Notes: generated by a model from the letters alone, not told the origin. Positions 24,461-33,438 are shown, numbered from the stretch's first letter. The stretch: DNA of 37,083 nucleotides from Pseudomonas sp. KBW05 (GCF_003852405.1 NZ_QAJM01000036.1:1-37083), one strand, 5' to 3'. Program-made: numbers and translations.

Positions 24461-24760
24461 ATGCGAGCCTTCAAACACCCCCTTGTCCAAGACCTTACCC
24501 TGGAACGCGTGCTCTATGCGCTGAGCGACCCGGTGCGCCTGGAAATCGTGCGCTGCCTGGCCGGCGTAGCCGAAGCCACGTGCGGCGAATTGGATGGCGG
24601 GCGGCCCAAGTCGAGCATGTCCCACCACTTTCGCGTGTTGCGTGATGCGGGGTTGGTGCAGACGCGGAGTGTGGGGACCACGCATATGAATGCGCTGCGG
24701 GCGGAAGATCTTGAGGAGCGGTTTCCCGGGTTGCTGGCCAGTATTCTTGCCCAACGGTAA
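24461..24760 (+). CDS. ArsR-family helix-turn-helix regulator
   Basis: 99 aa winged-HTH repressor. RVLYALSDPVRLEIVRCLAG is the ArsR N-terminal helix pair, and SSMSHHFRVLRDAGLVQTR is the recognition helix and following strand. The metal-binding ELCVCDL box of metalloregulators is absent (the segment is EATCGELDGG, with a single Cys). It is therefore probably a redox- or ligand-sensing member controlling xenA. No strong ribosome-binding site precedes the ATG, so the leader may be short. It converges with the fic gene, 8 bp apart. Confidence 0.9.
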   Translation: MRAFKHPLVQDLTLERVLYALSDPVRLEIVRCLAGVAEATCGELDGGRPKSSMSHHFRVLRDAGLVQTRSVGTTHMNALRAEDLEERFPGLLASILAQR

Positions 24761-24768
24761 AGAAAGGG

Positions 24769-25515
24769 TTATTCCATTGGCGGAATCAACCGCCCTCTGT
24801 AGGTGTTGTAGATGTGTTGAACCTCGGGGTTGTCCAGGCTCTCGTAGGTAATCCCCTCCTTATCAAGCCCATCCAACCCTTTGATGCCACCGATCATTGT
24901 TGCCCACTCGTCACGGTGGGCAATGTCCACCACAAAGGGTTTCAAGTAATGACTCAGATGCCCTTTGAACGGTGACTCAATCTCTTCGCTGAGCGCCCTG
25001 AGGTAGTCATCCTTGTTGGTTCTGGACCATTCAATCGCGAACTTGGCTCGATAACAGAGCTCCATGAACACCAGCAGAATCGTACGTCCATTGCCATCCA
25101 GAAAAGGATGCGCGAAGGCTAGCTGGCCCATGACATCGCCAGGACTGTCGCGAAAACGTTTTTTGTTCGACGCCAATTCCAGTGCATAGTCGACTGAAAG
25201 CTTTATAGAGCCAGGATGCTCGAAGACGGTACGGTAAGGATCGTTTTCGGAGCCTTTGAAGACCGCGAGATGCGGTACAAGCTCGTTCCGATCCTTGCCC
25301 GCCCAGGGATAGAAACCAGAAAACAGGATCTCGTGCACTTTGCGCACCGACCTGTAATCAATTGGCTTTTTCTTGGCAAGGAAATCAAGCGCCTCTTCCA
25401 GGCTCAATTCAAACGAAAGATGCTCGGATTCTTTTACTTCGACGGGGTCTTTGAGCTTTAGAGCGTTTTGAAGATATCCAGCGGTTTCAAAATCGCCGAA
25501 GGGATCGAAGCTCAT
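24769..25515 (-). CDS. fic: Fic-domain protein (toxin), non-canonical motif
   Basis: 248 aa Fic-fold protein, usually an enzyme that transfers AMP to target Ser/Thr/Tyr side chains. The N-terminal FDPFGDFETAGYLQN segment is typical of Fic toxins, and GFYPWAGKDR forms the flap-side region. The catalytic loop HPFLDGNGR is at residues 136-144, with catalytic H136 and D140. The usual motif continues as GNGRxxR; here the second Arg is Leu (L147 in GRTIL), removing a residue that contacts nucleotide phosphate and the inhibitory Glu. The start ATG overlaps the stop of the upstream small gene (ATGA), the normal antitoxin-toxin layout. It could use another nucleotide or chemistry, or be inactive. Confidence 0.92.
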   Translation of the reverse strand: MSFDPFGDFETAGYLQNALKLKDPVEVKESEHLSFELSLEEALDFLAKKKPIDYRSVRKVHEILFSGFYPWAGKDRNELVPHLAVFKGSENDPYRTVFEHPGSIKLSVDYALELASNKKRFRDSPGDVMGQLAFAHPFLDGNGRTILLVFMELCYRAKFAIEWSRTNKDDYLRALSEEIESPFKGHLSHYLKPFVVDIAHRDEWATMIGGIKGLDGLDKEGITYESLDNPEVQHIYNTYRGRLIPPME

Positions 25516-25775
25516 GCGCGAAGTTTCTTCGCCAAGCAGCGCTTTTCCTGGAGGTAGCTGCCTTGGAGCGCCAAGGTTTCCGACTTGCTCAGAACGCCCT
25601 TCCTCGTGAGGTTAACCAACAACTGCTCCACGCCGTCCAGCTGGACCACATCGCCAGCCAGGCCGGTAATTGCCACGGCCATCCGGCTAACACCGTCACG
25701 TTCGGCGGTGACATGATGAATTTCAGCCATTTTGCGCACTTTATCAGCGATGGTTTCACGGGCTGTATCAGTCAT
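25512..25775 (-). CDS. Small antitoxin-like protein, VbhA-like C-terminus
   Basis: 87 aa protein encoded immediately upstream of fic, with a 4-bp ATGA overlap. The start at 25775 has GAGGAG at good spacing; the longer frame upstream lacks support. Position and size fit a class I Fic antitoxin. The C-terminal part (residues about 49-78, VEQLLVNLTRKG then VLSKSETLALQ) resembles the VbhA helix, where S-x-x-x-E-G supplies the inhibitory Glu. In this alignment the Ser is N55 and the Glu is K59, so the inhibitory motif is lost. An alternative near-match TAERDG (residues 23-28) has Asp instead of Glu. Function is inferred from arrangement, not from a confident family match. Confidence 0.75.
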   Translation of the reverse strand: MTDTARETIADKVRKMAEIHHVTAERDGVSRMAVAITGLAGDVVQLDGVEQLLVNLTRKGVLSKSETLALQGSYLQEKRCLAKKLRA

Positions 25776-25906
25776 TGCAAACTCCTCGATTAGCCCAAGA
25801 AGCATAGCATGGCGTTCGTTTCCCCTCCCCCCCCAGCGAACCTTTCCCCCCAAACCCGCGTCCGAGCTAAGGCACTCTTGCCCACCGCTCGCCGCGAGGT
25901 CGTCGT

Positions 25907-26797
25907 TTGAAAGCCGCCATCATCAAAAAATACCGCCTGATCATCAAGACCATGGGCTATGTAGGCTGGGCCCTGTTCTGGCTGTTGCTGTGGGATGTCG
26001 CCGTCACGGTGGATTTCATGCTGTTCCTCACCTACAAGATCAACCTGCCGCTGATGCCGCTGACTTTGCTCGGTTCAGCGCTGGTGGTACTGATCAGTTT
26101 TCGCAACAGCAGCGCCTATAACCGTTGGTGGGAGGCGCGCACGCTGTGGGGGGCGATGGTCAACAATTCGCGCAGTTTTGCGCGCCAGGTGCTGACGCTG
26201 CTGGATGACCCCGACAACGAAGTCAACCCGGTCAAGGCCACCCTGTTGCGTCGGCATGTGGCCTATGTGAACTGCCTGGCCGCGCACCTCAAGGGCCAGC
26301 CGTGCCCCGATGAGGTGCGCGCGTTCATCCCCGGCGAAGAGTTCGCGCGCAACGGCACCACCAATAATTTTGCCAACGACATCCTCACCGGCTCGGCAGC
26401 CTTGCTGGCCAAGGAATACAAGGCCGGCCACCTGGACAGCATCCGCCTGGCGCGGCTGGAGTCGACCCTGGTGGATTTGTCCAATGCCCAGGGCGGCATG
26501 GAACGCATCGCCAACACCCCGCTGCCCTACCCCTACGTGTATTTTCCGCGCCTGTTTATCTCGCTGTTCTGTCTGATCGTGCCGGTGGGCCTGGTGGAAT
26601 CCCTCGGCTGGTTCACCCCGCTGGCCTCGACGGTGGTAGGTTTTATGCTGCTGGCCATCGAGCGCATCGGCACCGACCTGCAAAGCCCGTTCAACTCCAG
26701 CGAGCACCAGATCCAGATGGACACCATCTGCGAAACCATCGAGAAAAACCTGCAATCGATGCAGCGTGATGCCCTGGGTGGCGAGCGCATCGGTTAA
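25907..26797 (+). CDS. Bestrophin-like (UPF0187/YneE) channel protein
   Basis: 296 aa inner-membrane protein of the bacterial bestrophin family, which forms pentameric ion channels (KpBest is Na-selective). Visible features are hydrophobic segments near residues 18-40 and 48-65, the family signature FRNSSAYNRWWEARTLWG (about 65-82), and the C-terminal pair of membrane helices around 213-250 (YFPRLFISLFCLIVPVGLVES; PLASTVVGFMLLAIERIGTDLQSPF). The last stretch matches the family's conserved neck/exit region (IG..L..PF). Translation appears to begin at a TTG (25907), since the next ATG would remove the first helix. It stands alone. Confidence 0.88.
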   Translation: MKAAIIKKYRLIIKTMGYVGWALFWLLLWDVAVTVDFMLFLTYKINLPLMPLTLLGSALVVLISFRNSSAYNRWWEARTLWGAMVNNSRSFARQVLTLLDDPDNEVNPVKATLLRRHVAYVNCLAAHLKGQPCPDEVRAFIPGEEFARNGTTNNFANDILTGSAALLAKEYKAGHLDSIRLARLESTLVDLSNAQGGMERIANTPLPYPYVYFPRLFISLFCLIVPVGLVESLGWFTPLASTVVGFMLLAIERIGTDLQSPFNSSEHQIQMDTICETIEKNLQSMQRDALGGERIG

Positions 26798-26812
26798 ACC
26801 CTGCCTACGGCC

Positions 26813-26839
26813 TAAAGTGCGTGACCCACCGGTCGATAT
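26813..26839 (+). promoter_or_regulatory. FliA (sigma-28)-type promoter of the chemoreceptor gene
   Basis: TAAAGTGC, 11 bases, then GTCGATAT matches the sigma-28 consensus TAAAGTTT-N11-GCCGATAA at 6 of 8 and 6 of 8 positions with exact spacing. It lies 105 bases upstream of the chemoreceptor start, as expected for a flagellar-regulon gene. Confidence 0.65.
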
Positions 26840-26944
26840 ACCGGGGGTACGCATGGGCTATCCCCTCTAAAAACAACACATGCGACGCTCTGCGCTACTT
26901 TCCTCCGCCTTGCCAACTCTAATAAGTACCCTGCGGGAGATGTC

Positions 26945-28888
26945 ATGAATATCAAACACAAGCTGACCTGGGCGTTTGCGGCTATCGCCTGCGTGCCGGT
27001 GATCCTGGTGGCCGTGCTGGTGGTACTGAACCTGCGGGATGCGGCCGAGGCCAATTTCGTCGACAGCAGCAGCCGTGAAATCCGCCAGATCGACAACGGC
27101 ATGAAGCAATTCTTCGATGGCATCAGCCAGAACGTCGAATTCGTCGCCAAAGACCCCCGCATCGCCGCCGCCAAAGACCTGAAAAGCTACGCCGGCGCCG
27201 ACGCCGCGCAAATCCCCCTGACCCCGACCAACAAAGCGCTGCTGGACATCTTCGACCAGTTCGCCAAAAGCCACCCGAGCACCGCTTACCTGTCCCTGGG
27301 CCTGAGCGACGGCGGCTACGCCAGTTGGCCCGACGACACCAAGCTGAACAACTACGACCCGCGCCAACGCCCCTGGTACAAGGCCGCCGTGGCCGCGCCA
27401 GGCAACACCGTGCGCACCGGTGCTTATTACTGGGCACCGGATGACGTGGTGCTGATCGGCACCGTGCGCACCGTCGCCGACGCCACCGGCAATATCCTCG
27501 GCGTGGTCGGCCTGGACGTGTCGCTCAAGCAACTCACCGAACTGGTGCGCAACATCAAGCTGGGCGACAGCGGTTACCTGATGCTGGTGGAAGCCAACGG
27601 CAACGTGCTGGTGGACCCCAGCGATGCCAAGCACAACTTCAAACCCCTGGCCGACCTCGGCCCGCAATACGCCGAACTGGCCAAGCGTACCGACGGCGCC
27701 ACTCAGATCGAGATCAACGGTGTGCCCTACATGGCCAACGTGGTCAGTTCCAAAGACTTGGGCTGGCGCTTTATCGGCTTGATCAAGCGTGACGAAGTGA
27801 TGGCCGGCGCGTCAAGCCTGACCTGGTTGATTGCCGCCATCGCCGCTGCCCTGGCCGTGGTCTTCGCCCTGGTCGGTGCAAGTTTTGCCAGCATGATTGT
27901 GCGCCCCATCCGCAGCGTTGCCGATGGCCTGCAAGAAATCGCCGAAGGTGAAGGCGACCTGACCCGCAAACTCACCGTGCAAGGCAAGGACGAAACCGCG
28001 ACCCTGGCCGGCTGGTTCAACCAGTTCCTCGGCGCGATTGCGCAACTGGTGCAACGCATCGGCAGCGCCTCCACCGACCTGCAAAGCGCCGCCGCCGATA
28101 CCAGCACCGTGGCCAACAACATGAACCAGGCCGCCGGCCGTCAGCGTGAAGCCGTGGAGCTGGTGAGCACCGCGTTCAACGAAATGGTCGCCACCGCCAA
28201 CGAAGTCGCGCGTTCGTGCAGCGCCGCCGCCACCAGTGCCGACGAAGGCTACCGCGACGTGTACGACGGCCAGCAGCACATCGGCGAAGCCACCGGCAGC
28301 GTGCTCAAGTTGAGCGAAGACCTGCAAAAGTCGACCCAGACCATGCAGTTGCTGGAGCAGGACAGCCAGAACATCAACACCATCCTCGACACCATCCGCT
28401 CGATTGCCGAACAGACCAACCTGCTGGCGCTCAACGCCGCCATCGAAGCCGCGCGCGCCGGCGATCAGGGCCGGGGTTTTGCGGTGGTGGCCGACGAAGT
28501 GCGCGCCCTCGCCCGCCGTACCGCCGACTCCACCGGCGAGATCGACAGCCTGCTGGGCAACCTCGCCCGGCGCACCCAGGAAGTCACCCAGCAGATGCAG
28601 GGCAGCCTGCTGGTCTCCCACACCAGCGTGGAACGCATCCAACAGGCCCGCGACAGCTTCGACAAGATCCGCGGCTCGGTGGACTCGATCCGCGACCAGA
28701 ACACCCAGATCGCCACCGCCGCCGAAGAGCAGCACCAGGTGGCCGAAGAGATCAACCGGCACATCGCGCAGATCCATGCCGATGCGCAACTGGTCGAAGG
28801 CTTCGCCCACTCGGCGCAGACCGGCTCGGGTCGGTTGACGGATATTTCCGGGCAGCTCAAGGGGTTGGTGGGTCGGTTCAAGTTCTAG
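26945..28888 (+). CDS. Methyl-accepting chemotaxis protein, dCache_1, probable amino-acid sensor
   Basis: 647 aa inner-membrane chemoreceptor. Layout: TM1 about 8-30, periplasmic double-Cache domain to about 280, TM2 about 285-307, HAMP to about 360, then the cytoplasmic coiled-coil with hairpin tip [32 protein letters not shown]-type sequence (in two parts near 490-520). The membrane-distal Cache module has Y137-x4-R142-x-W144-Y145 and D191, which matches the amino-acid-binding dCache_1AA motif (Y-x4-R-x-W-Y and a later Asp). The ligand is thus probably L-amino acids or a related amine. No C-terminal CheR-tethering pentapeptide is seen. GGGAG precedes the ATG. Confidence 0.94.
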   Translation: MNIKHKLTWAFAAIACVPVILVAVLVVLNLRDAAEANFVDSSSREIRQIDNGMKQFFDGISQNVEFVAKDPRIAAAKDLKSYAGADAAQIPLTPTNKALLDIFDQFAKSHPSTAYLSLGLSDGGYASWPDDTKLNNYDPRQRPWYKAAVAAPGNTVRTGAYYWAPDDVVLIGTVRTVADATGNILGVVGLDVSLKQLTELVRNIKLGDSGYLMLVEANGNVLVDPSDAKHNFKPLADLGPQYAELAKRTDGATQIEINGVPYMANVVSSKDLGWRFIGLIKRDEVMAGASSLTWLIAAIAAALAVVFALVGASFASMIVRPIRSVADGLQEIAEGEGDLTRKLTVQGKDETATLAGWFNQFLGAIAQLVQRIGSASTDLQSAAADTSTVANNMNQAAGRQREAVELVSTAFNEMVATANEVARSCSAAATSADEGYRDVYDGQQHIGEATGSVLKLSEDLQKSTQTMQLLEQDSQNINTILDTIRSIAEQTNLLALNAAIEAARAGDQGRGFAVVADEVRALARRTADSTGEIDSLLGNLARRTQEVTQQMQGSLLVSHTSVERIQQARDSFDKIRGSVDSIRDQNTQIATAAEEQHQVAEEINRHIAQIHADAQLVEGFAHSAQTGSGRLTDISGQLKGLVGRFKF

Positions 28889-30314
28889 CCTGCCAGGTTC
28901 GAGACGGTGAGCCATTCACCGTCTCGCTCGCCGACCCCTGCGACGCATCCACCTTGAGTTCCGTCGAACGTCCGGTGGCCTTGAAAAACATCAACACGCC
29001 AATCCCCAGGACAATCCAGCACGTGCCGCCGACCTTGGCGTAAATGTCGGAATTGACCAGCACGTAGCTGATGATCACAAAACCGATCAGCGGCACCAGC
29101 CCGTGTACCAGCCGGCGACCGGCGCTGCGGTAGTGCCAGGCCACCGCCACATGCAGCAGCAGAAACGCGGTCAGCGCACCAAAGTTGCACATCGACGCCA
29201 GCAGGTTGATCTGCCCGACAAAAAACAGCCCCAGCACCAGGCTCAATCCCGCCACCAGAAAAGTCGCGCGCTGTGGCACACCCGTAACCGCGTGCACCTG
29301 GCTGAGAAACTGTGGTAACTGGCGATCCCGCGCCATGGCGAACAACAAGCGCGACGTCGCGGCCTGGGCCACCAGGGAGTTGGCGATAGCGGCGCCGATG
29401 GCCACGGCCAAGGCGATCACCACTTGCAGCCAGGGCCCGGCGACCAGGCGGCCGATTTCGTAGAAGGCATTGTTCGACGCCTCCGCATCCGGGTACTGCA
29501 CAAGATTGGGCTGCAACAGCGCGGCCAGCCACGTCTGCAGCATAAACAGCGCAGCCACCAGCGCCAGCGACCATAACGTTGCGCGCCCGACCGCACGGCT
29601 ACCGCCGCGGGTTTCTTCCGACAGCGTGGAGATGGCGTCGAAACCGAGGAACGACAACACCGCCACCGACAGGGCACTGAAGATCAGCGGCAAGGAAAAT
29701 TCAGCCGGGTTGTACATCGGCTTCAAGGTCCAACTCGCGCCATTGACGCCGTTGCTGATGGCAACACTGGCGAGCACCACAAACACCCCCAGCACCACCA
29801 GTTGGCCATAGAGGAACAAGCGGTTGGCGCGGGCCGTGGTCTGGATTCCGCGCAGGTTGACCAGGGTATTGAGCACCACAAAAAACACGATCCACAGCGG
29901 CTGCGGCACAGCGGGAATGACGTTGGCCATGGCATTGGCGCCAATCACGTAGAGCAGGGTCGGCACCAGCAGGTAATCGAGCAGGATCGCCCAACCCGCG
30001 AGGAACCCCAGTTGGCTGTTCAGGCCGCGCCCCACATAGGCATACACCGAGCCCGCAACCGGGAAAGCGTGGGACATCTGCTGGTAGCTGATGGCGGTGA
30101 ACAGCATGGCGACAAAGCCGATCAAGTACGTCAGCGGCACCATGCCATGGCTGGCGTCGAACACCCCGCCAAAGATCGAGAACGGCGCCAGCGGCACCAT
30201 GAACACCATGCCGTAGATCAACAGGTCACCCAGGCTGAGCTGACGCTTGAGTTGTTGGGTATATCCGAAACGCGCGAGCTGCGCGCTGTCACCGGGTGTG
30301 GAAGGGTCGATCAT
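28878..30314 (-). CDS. APC-superfamily amino acid/amine permease
   Basis: 478 aa inner-membrane transporter with about twelve helices. The N-terminal [24 protein letters not shown] corresponds to the substrate-binding TM1 unwound region of APC carriers; [24 protein letters not shown] and the [17 protein letters not shown] segment (TM6) are also typical. The start at 30314 has GGAG at good spacing. It diverges from the LuxR solo and is probably part of its regulon, transporting amino acids, amines or peptide breakdown products. Its 3' end overlaps the chemoreceptor 3' end by 11 bp (28878-28888) on opposite strands. Confidence 0.9.
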   Translation of the reverse strand: MIDPSTPGDSAQLARFGYTQQLKRQLSLGDLLIYGMVFMVPLAPFSIFGGVFDASHGMVPLTYLIGFVAMLFTAISYQQMSHAFPVAGSVYAYVGRGLNSQLGFLAGWAILLDYLLVPTLLYVIGANAMANVIPAVPQPLWIVFFVVLNTLVNLRGIQTTARANRLFLYGQLVVLGVFVVLASVAISNGVNGASWTLKPMYNPAEFSLPLIFSALSVAVLSFLGFDAISTLSEETRGGSRAVGRATLWSLALVAALFMLQTWLAALLQPNLVQYPDAEASNNAFYEIGRLVAGPWLQVVIALAVAIGAAIANSLVAQAATSRLLFAMARDRQLPQFLSQVHAVTGVPQRATFLVAGLSLVLGLFFVGQINLLASMCNFGALTAFLLLHVAVAWHYRSAGRRLVHGLVPLIGFVIISYVLVNSDIYAKVGGTCWIVLGIGVLMFFKATGRSTELKVDASQGSASETVNGSPSRTWQART

Positions 30315-30401
30315 GATGGCGCTCCGCAAGGGTTGAACAGAAGCCTCACTCTAGGGCGGCGCAGGCACTGGCTCTATCCTGAAAAATACTAGGTTTTCGC
30401 C

Positions 30402-30418
30402 TTGGCAGACTGTTTGCT
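30402..30418 (+). promoter_or_regulatory. Sigma-54 (-24/-12) type promoter of the LuxR solo gene
   Basis: TTGGCAGACTGTTTGCT fits TGGCAC-N5-TTGCA/T with one mismatch and has the essential GG (30404-30405) and GC (30416-30417) exactly 10 bases apart. A start point near 30429 would leave a short leader before ATG 30453. No enhancer-binding regulator gene is adjacent. Confidence 0.55.
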
Positions 30419-30452
30419 TCCAAAACGCTGCAGCCCAACGCCCGGAGGCGCC

Positions 30453-31211
30453 ATGCACACCGACCTGATCACGTTCAGCGAGCAACTCGCCCACACTACA
30501 ACGCTGGATGCGTGCCTGGCCGAGGTTCAATCAGCCACCAACCAATTGGGTTTCAAGACCCTGATCTACGACTACGCGCCCGTACCCATGAGCCATGAAG
30601 GCGCACTGATCACCCCGTCGGTGTTCAAGGCCCTGAATGCGCCGGGCGACATGCACGCCTTGTGGTGCGAGCGCGGTTATTACCAGATCGACCCGGTGCA
30701 ACAACGCGCGGCGCGGCAAACCCTGCCGTTTGTCTGGTCGTTCTGCACGGACACACACTGGAACGGCGCCCTCACCGATGCCCATCGCCCGGTGGCCCAC
30801 TACATCCGCGACTACGGCCTGAGCACGGGGCTGACCGTGCCGCTGCACTTGCCCGACGGCGGCTTTGCTACCCTGACGGCGATTGTCGATGGCACCCCCG
30901 CCGATGCCGAACAACAAGCCCAACGCAACCTCGGCGAGATGCTGGTGCTGGCCCATGCGTTCCAGGCCCAGGCCAGCGAGCTGCTGGCGCCAGCGGAACG
31001 CCGCTGCACCCATATTCATCTCACCCCGCGCGAACGCGAATGCCTGCAGCACTCGGCCAAAGGGCTGACGGCCAAGGGCATTGCCGCCACCCTCAATCGC
31101 TCCCAGGCGACGATCAACCTGCACCTGGTCGGCGCCGCCCGCAAATTGGGCGCACGCAACCGCGTGGAAGCGGTGGTGCGTGGCCTGCATTACCGGCTGG
31201 TGGAAATCTGA
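30453..31211 (+). CDS. LuxR-family solo, plant-signal (PAB) subfamily, PsoR/OryR/PipR-like
   Basis: 252 aa regulator with an N-terminal autoinducer-binding-type domain (about 10-165) and a C-terminal GerE helix-turn-helix (LTPRERECLQHSAKGLTAKGIA, then RSQATINLHL). Aligning on D80-P81 (TraR/LuxR D70-P71) and W95 (W85), the residues at positions 57 and 61 are M67 and W71 instead of Trp and Tyr. W57M/Y61W is the diagnostic change of the plant-associated-bacteria LuxR solos, which respond to plant-derived compounds rather than acyl-homoserine lactones. No luxI is present. CGGAGG precedes ATG 30453. As in other members, a proline iminopeptidase gene follows on the same strand. Confidence 0.9.
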   Translation: MHTDLITFSEQLAHTTTLDACLAEVQSATNQLGFKTLIYDYAPVPMSHEGALITPSVFKALNAPGDMHALWCERGYYQIDPVQQRAARQTLPFVWSFCTDTHWNGALTDAHRPVAHYIRDYGLSTGLTVPLHLPDGGFATLTAIVDGTPADAEQQAQRNLGEMLVLAHAFQAQASELLAPAERRCTHIHLTPRERECLQHSAKGLTAKGIAATLNRSQATINLHLVGAARKLGARNRVEAVVRGLHYRLVEI

Positions 31212-31213
31212 GA

Positions 31214-31233
31214 ACCTATAATTTTTGCCAGTG
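31214..31233. promoter_or_regulatory. Candidate lux/pip-box before pip
   Basis: ACCTATAATTTTTGCCAGTG keeps the CT-N12-AG frame of 20-bp lux-type boxes but is otherwise poorly symmetric. It lies 60 bases upstream of pip and just after the LuxR stop. PAB LuxR solos are known to activate the adjacent pip gene through a lux-like box. Confidence 0.4.
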
Positions 31234-31292
31234 CCCTTGAGCGATCGTGTTGACTAGCCTGTGCCCCATCGATCCCCAACGAGGTACACAGC

Positions 31293-32183
31293 ATGCAGGT
31301 TCGCGAAGGTTATGCCAGTTTCCGTGGCCACCGGACATGGTTCCGGGTCACGGGTGATCTGAACGCCGGGGGCCCGCCCCTGATCATTGCCCACGGCGGC
31401 CCCGGTTGCACCCATGACTATGTCGACAGCTTCAAGGACCTGGCCGCCACTGGCCGCGCCGTGGTGCACTACGACCAACTCGGCAACGGCCGCTCGACCC
31501 ACCTGCCGGATGCGCCGACCGAGTACTGGGTGGTAGACCTGTTCCTCGCCGAACTGAACAACCTGATCGCTCACCTGGGCATCCACGATTACGCCCTGCT
31601 CGGCCAATCCTGGGGTGGCATCCTCGGCGCCGAACATGCGGTGCGCCAGCCGGTCGGCCTCAAGGCGTTGATCATCGCCAACTCACCGGCGTCCATGGCG
31701 CTGTGGTCCGAGGCCGCGGACCGCTTGCGTCTGGCGCTTCCCACCGAGGTACAGGCCACCTTGCTGCGCCACGAAGACGCCGGCACCACCGACAGCGCCG
31801 AATACCGCGCGGCGTCGGACGTGTTCTACGCTCGCCATGTGTGCCGTATCCAACCGGTGCCCGCCGAAGTCGCGCGAACGTTCGCCGCCATTGACGCAGA
31901 CCCCACGGTCTACCACGCCATGAACGGCCCCACCGAGTTCCATGTGATCGGCGGCATGCGCAACTGGACCATCATCGATCGCCTGTCGCGCATCCAGGTG
32001 CCGACGCTGCTGATCTCCGGCCGCTACGACGAAGCCACACCCGAGACGGTGCAGCCGTTTGCCGACGGCATCAGCGATGTGCAATGGCAGATTTTCGAGC
32101 GCTCCAGCCATATGCCTCACGTTGAAGAGCGTGAAGCGTGCATGGCCTGCGTGGCGCAATTTCTGGAGCAACGCCTGGACTAA
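31293..32183 (+). CDS. pip: Proline iminopeptidase / alpha/beta-hydrolase peptidase
   Basis: 296 aa alpha/beta-hydrolase of the S33 family, releasing N-terminal proline (or other residues) from small peptides or amides. The oxyanion motif HGGPG is at 34-38, nucleophile S106 in GQSWGG, D246 in [10 protein letters not shown] and H273 in SSHMPHVEE, so the triad is intact. There is no signal peptide. In Xanthomonas and Pseudomonas, pip genes next to PAB LuxR solos are induced in plants and contribute to plant interaction; in the cottonwood endophyte system PipR, the peptidase and transporters take part in signal handling. Ribosome-binding site ACGAGG. Confidence 0.9.
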   Translation: MQVREGYASFRGHRTWFRVTGDLNAGGPPLIIAHGGPGCTHDYVDSFKDLAATGRAVVHYDQLGNGRSTHLPDAPTEYWVVDLFLAELNNLIAHLGIHDYALLGQSWGGILGAEHAVRQPVGLKALIIANSPASMALWSEAADRLRLALPTEVQATLLRHEDAGTTDSAEYRAASDVFYARHVCRIQPVPAEVARTFAAIDADPTVYHAMNGPTEFHVIGGMRNWTIIDRLSRIQVPTLLISGRYDEATPETVQPFADGISDVQWQIFERSSHMPHVEEREACMACVAQFLEQRLD

Positions 32184-32211
32184 AACAGCGGATCGGGCCG
32201 TGGGTCAGCGG

Positions 32212-33438
32212 TTACTTCGGATCGCGCCCGCGGCCAATCAGCCAACTGAGCAACTGATACATCCCCAACAGACCACCGGCCAGCAACAAGGTCCACTGCA
32301 CGTTCAGCGCCGCCGCCAACAGCCCGGCCAACAAGCCGCCAATGGCCTCGAAACCAAAGCGCATGGCGATGTAAAAGGCAATCACCCGCCCGCGCAGCGC
32401 TTCCGGCGCGGCACTTTGCAGGGTCATGTTGCTGCTGACGTTGCTCACGGTGATGCCGAACCCCAACCCGGCCAACGCCGCCAGGGTGAACGCCAACGGC
32501 GGGTTCGCCGCCACCGCACACAGCGACAGGGCGCACACCACCGTGCCCATCACGATGATGCGGCTCAGGCTCGATGAGCTGCCGGCGAACGCCAGGAAGA
32601 TCGTCGCCACAAACGCCCCCGCCCCCGCCGCGCCCCACAGCCAGCCGAGGGTTTGGGCATCGCCGCTGAAGGCGTGCTTGGCCAGGATCGGCAGCAGCAC
32701 CGTGTAGCAGGACGCCAACAGGTTGACCATCACCACGCTGATCAACAGGCGGCGGATTGACAGGGTGTTCCACAAATAGCGCAAACCTTCGCGGAAGATC
32801 TCCCCGGTAGACCCTTTGGCCCGCACCTGTGCGCGGCTTTGCACCTTGCCCAAGCCGATCAACAGCATGCCGAAGGCGATGGAGGTCAGCAGGAAGCAAC
32901 CGGCTTCGCCGCTCCAGGTGATCAGCAAGCCGGCCAACGGCGGGCCGATAAAGCGCGCGGCATTGATCAGCATCGCATTGAGCACGAGGGCGTTGGGCAG
33001 GTCCTTGGGCTCGTCGACAAAGCTGGCGATCAAGGCTTGGCGCAGGGGTGTTTCCAGGGCATTGAGCAAGCCCAACAGCAGCGCCATGGCGATGATCACG
33101 TCGCGGCCCATCCACTGCTGCCAGGTGAGCACCGCGAGGACCAGGGATTGCACGGCCAGCGTGGCCTGCACCGCCATCAGCAGGCGGCGCTTGTCATGGC
33201 GGTCGGACCAGGCGCCCGCCAGCGGTCCGACCAGCAACTGCGGCAACAGCGTCAGAAACGCAATCGCCCCCAGCAGCACGGCCGAGCCCGTCAGGTGATA
33301 GGCCAGCCACGACAGCGCGACCTGTTGCACCCATTTGCCCAGGGTGGAGAGGCCCTGGCCGACAAAGTAGATCTGGAAATTACGATGGCGCAGCGCGCGG
33401 ATCGGCGTGGGCCAACCGGTGGTAGACGCAGGATTCAA
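32212..33438 (-). CDS. MFS transporter (MFS_3/EntS-like)
   Basis: 408 aa, about twelve membrane segments. Landmarks are HRNFQIYFVGQGLSTLGKWVQQVALSWL, typical of MFS_3 members, GPLAGAWSDRHDKRRLL (motif A) and the NALVLNAMLINAARFIGPPLAGLL region. Such proteins usually act as exporters (siderophores, macrolides). Translation seems to start at TTG 33438, which overlaps the stop of the RraA-like gene as TTGA, so it is coupled to that gene; no ATG is available that keeps the first helix. It converges with pip, 28 bp apart. Confidence 0.88.
   Translation of the reverse strand: MNPASTTGWPTPIRALRHRNFQIYFVGQGLSTLGKWVQQVALSWLAYHLTGSAVLLGAIAFLTLLPQLLVGPLAGAWSDRHDKRRLLMAVQATLAVQSLVLAVLTWQQWMGRDVIIAMALLLGLLNALETPLRQALIASFVDEPKDLPNALVLNAMLINAARFIGPPLAGLLITWSGEAGCFLLTSIAFGMLLIGLGKVQSRAQVRAKGSTGEIFREGLRYLWNTLSIRRLLISVVMVNLLASCYTVLLPILAKHAFSGDAQTLGWLWGAAGAGAFVATIFLAFAGSSSSLSRIIVMGTVVCALSLCAVAANPPLAFTLAALAGLGFGITVSNVSSNMTLQSAAPEALRGRVIAFYIAMRFGFEAIGGLLAGLLAAALNVQWTLLLAGGLLGMYQLLSWLIGRGRDPK

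Noticed and set aside
30376-30400. CCTGAAAAATACTAGG dyad upstream of the LuxR solo as a lux box
   Set aside because: CT and AG are 10, not 12, bases apart and the symmetry is limited to the outer bases.
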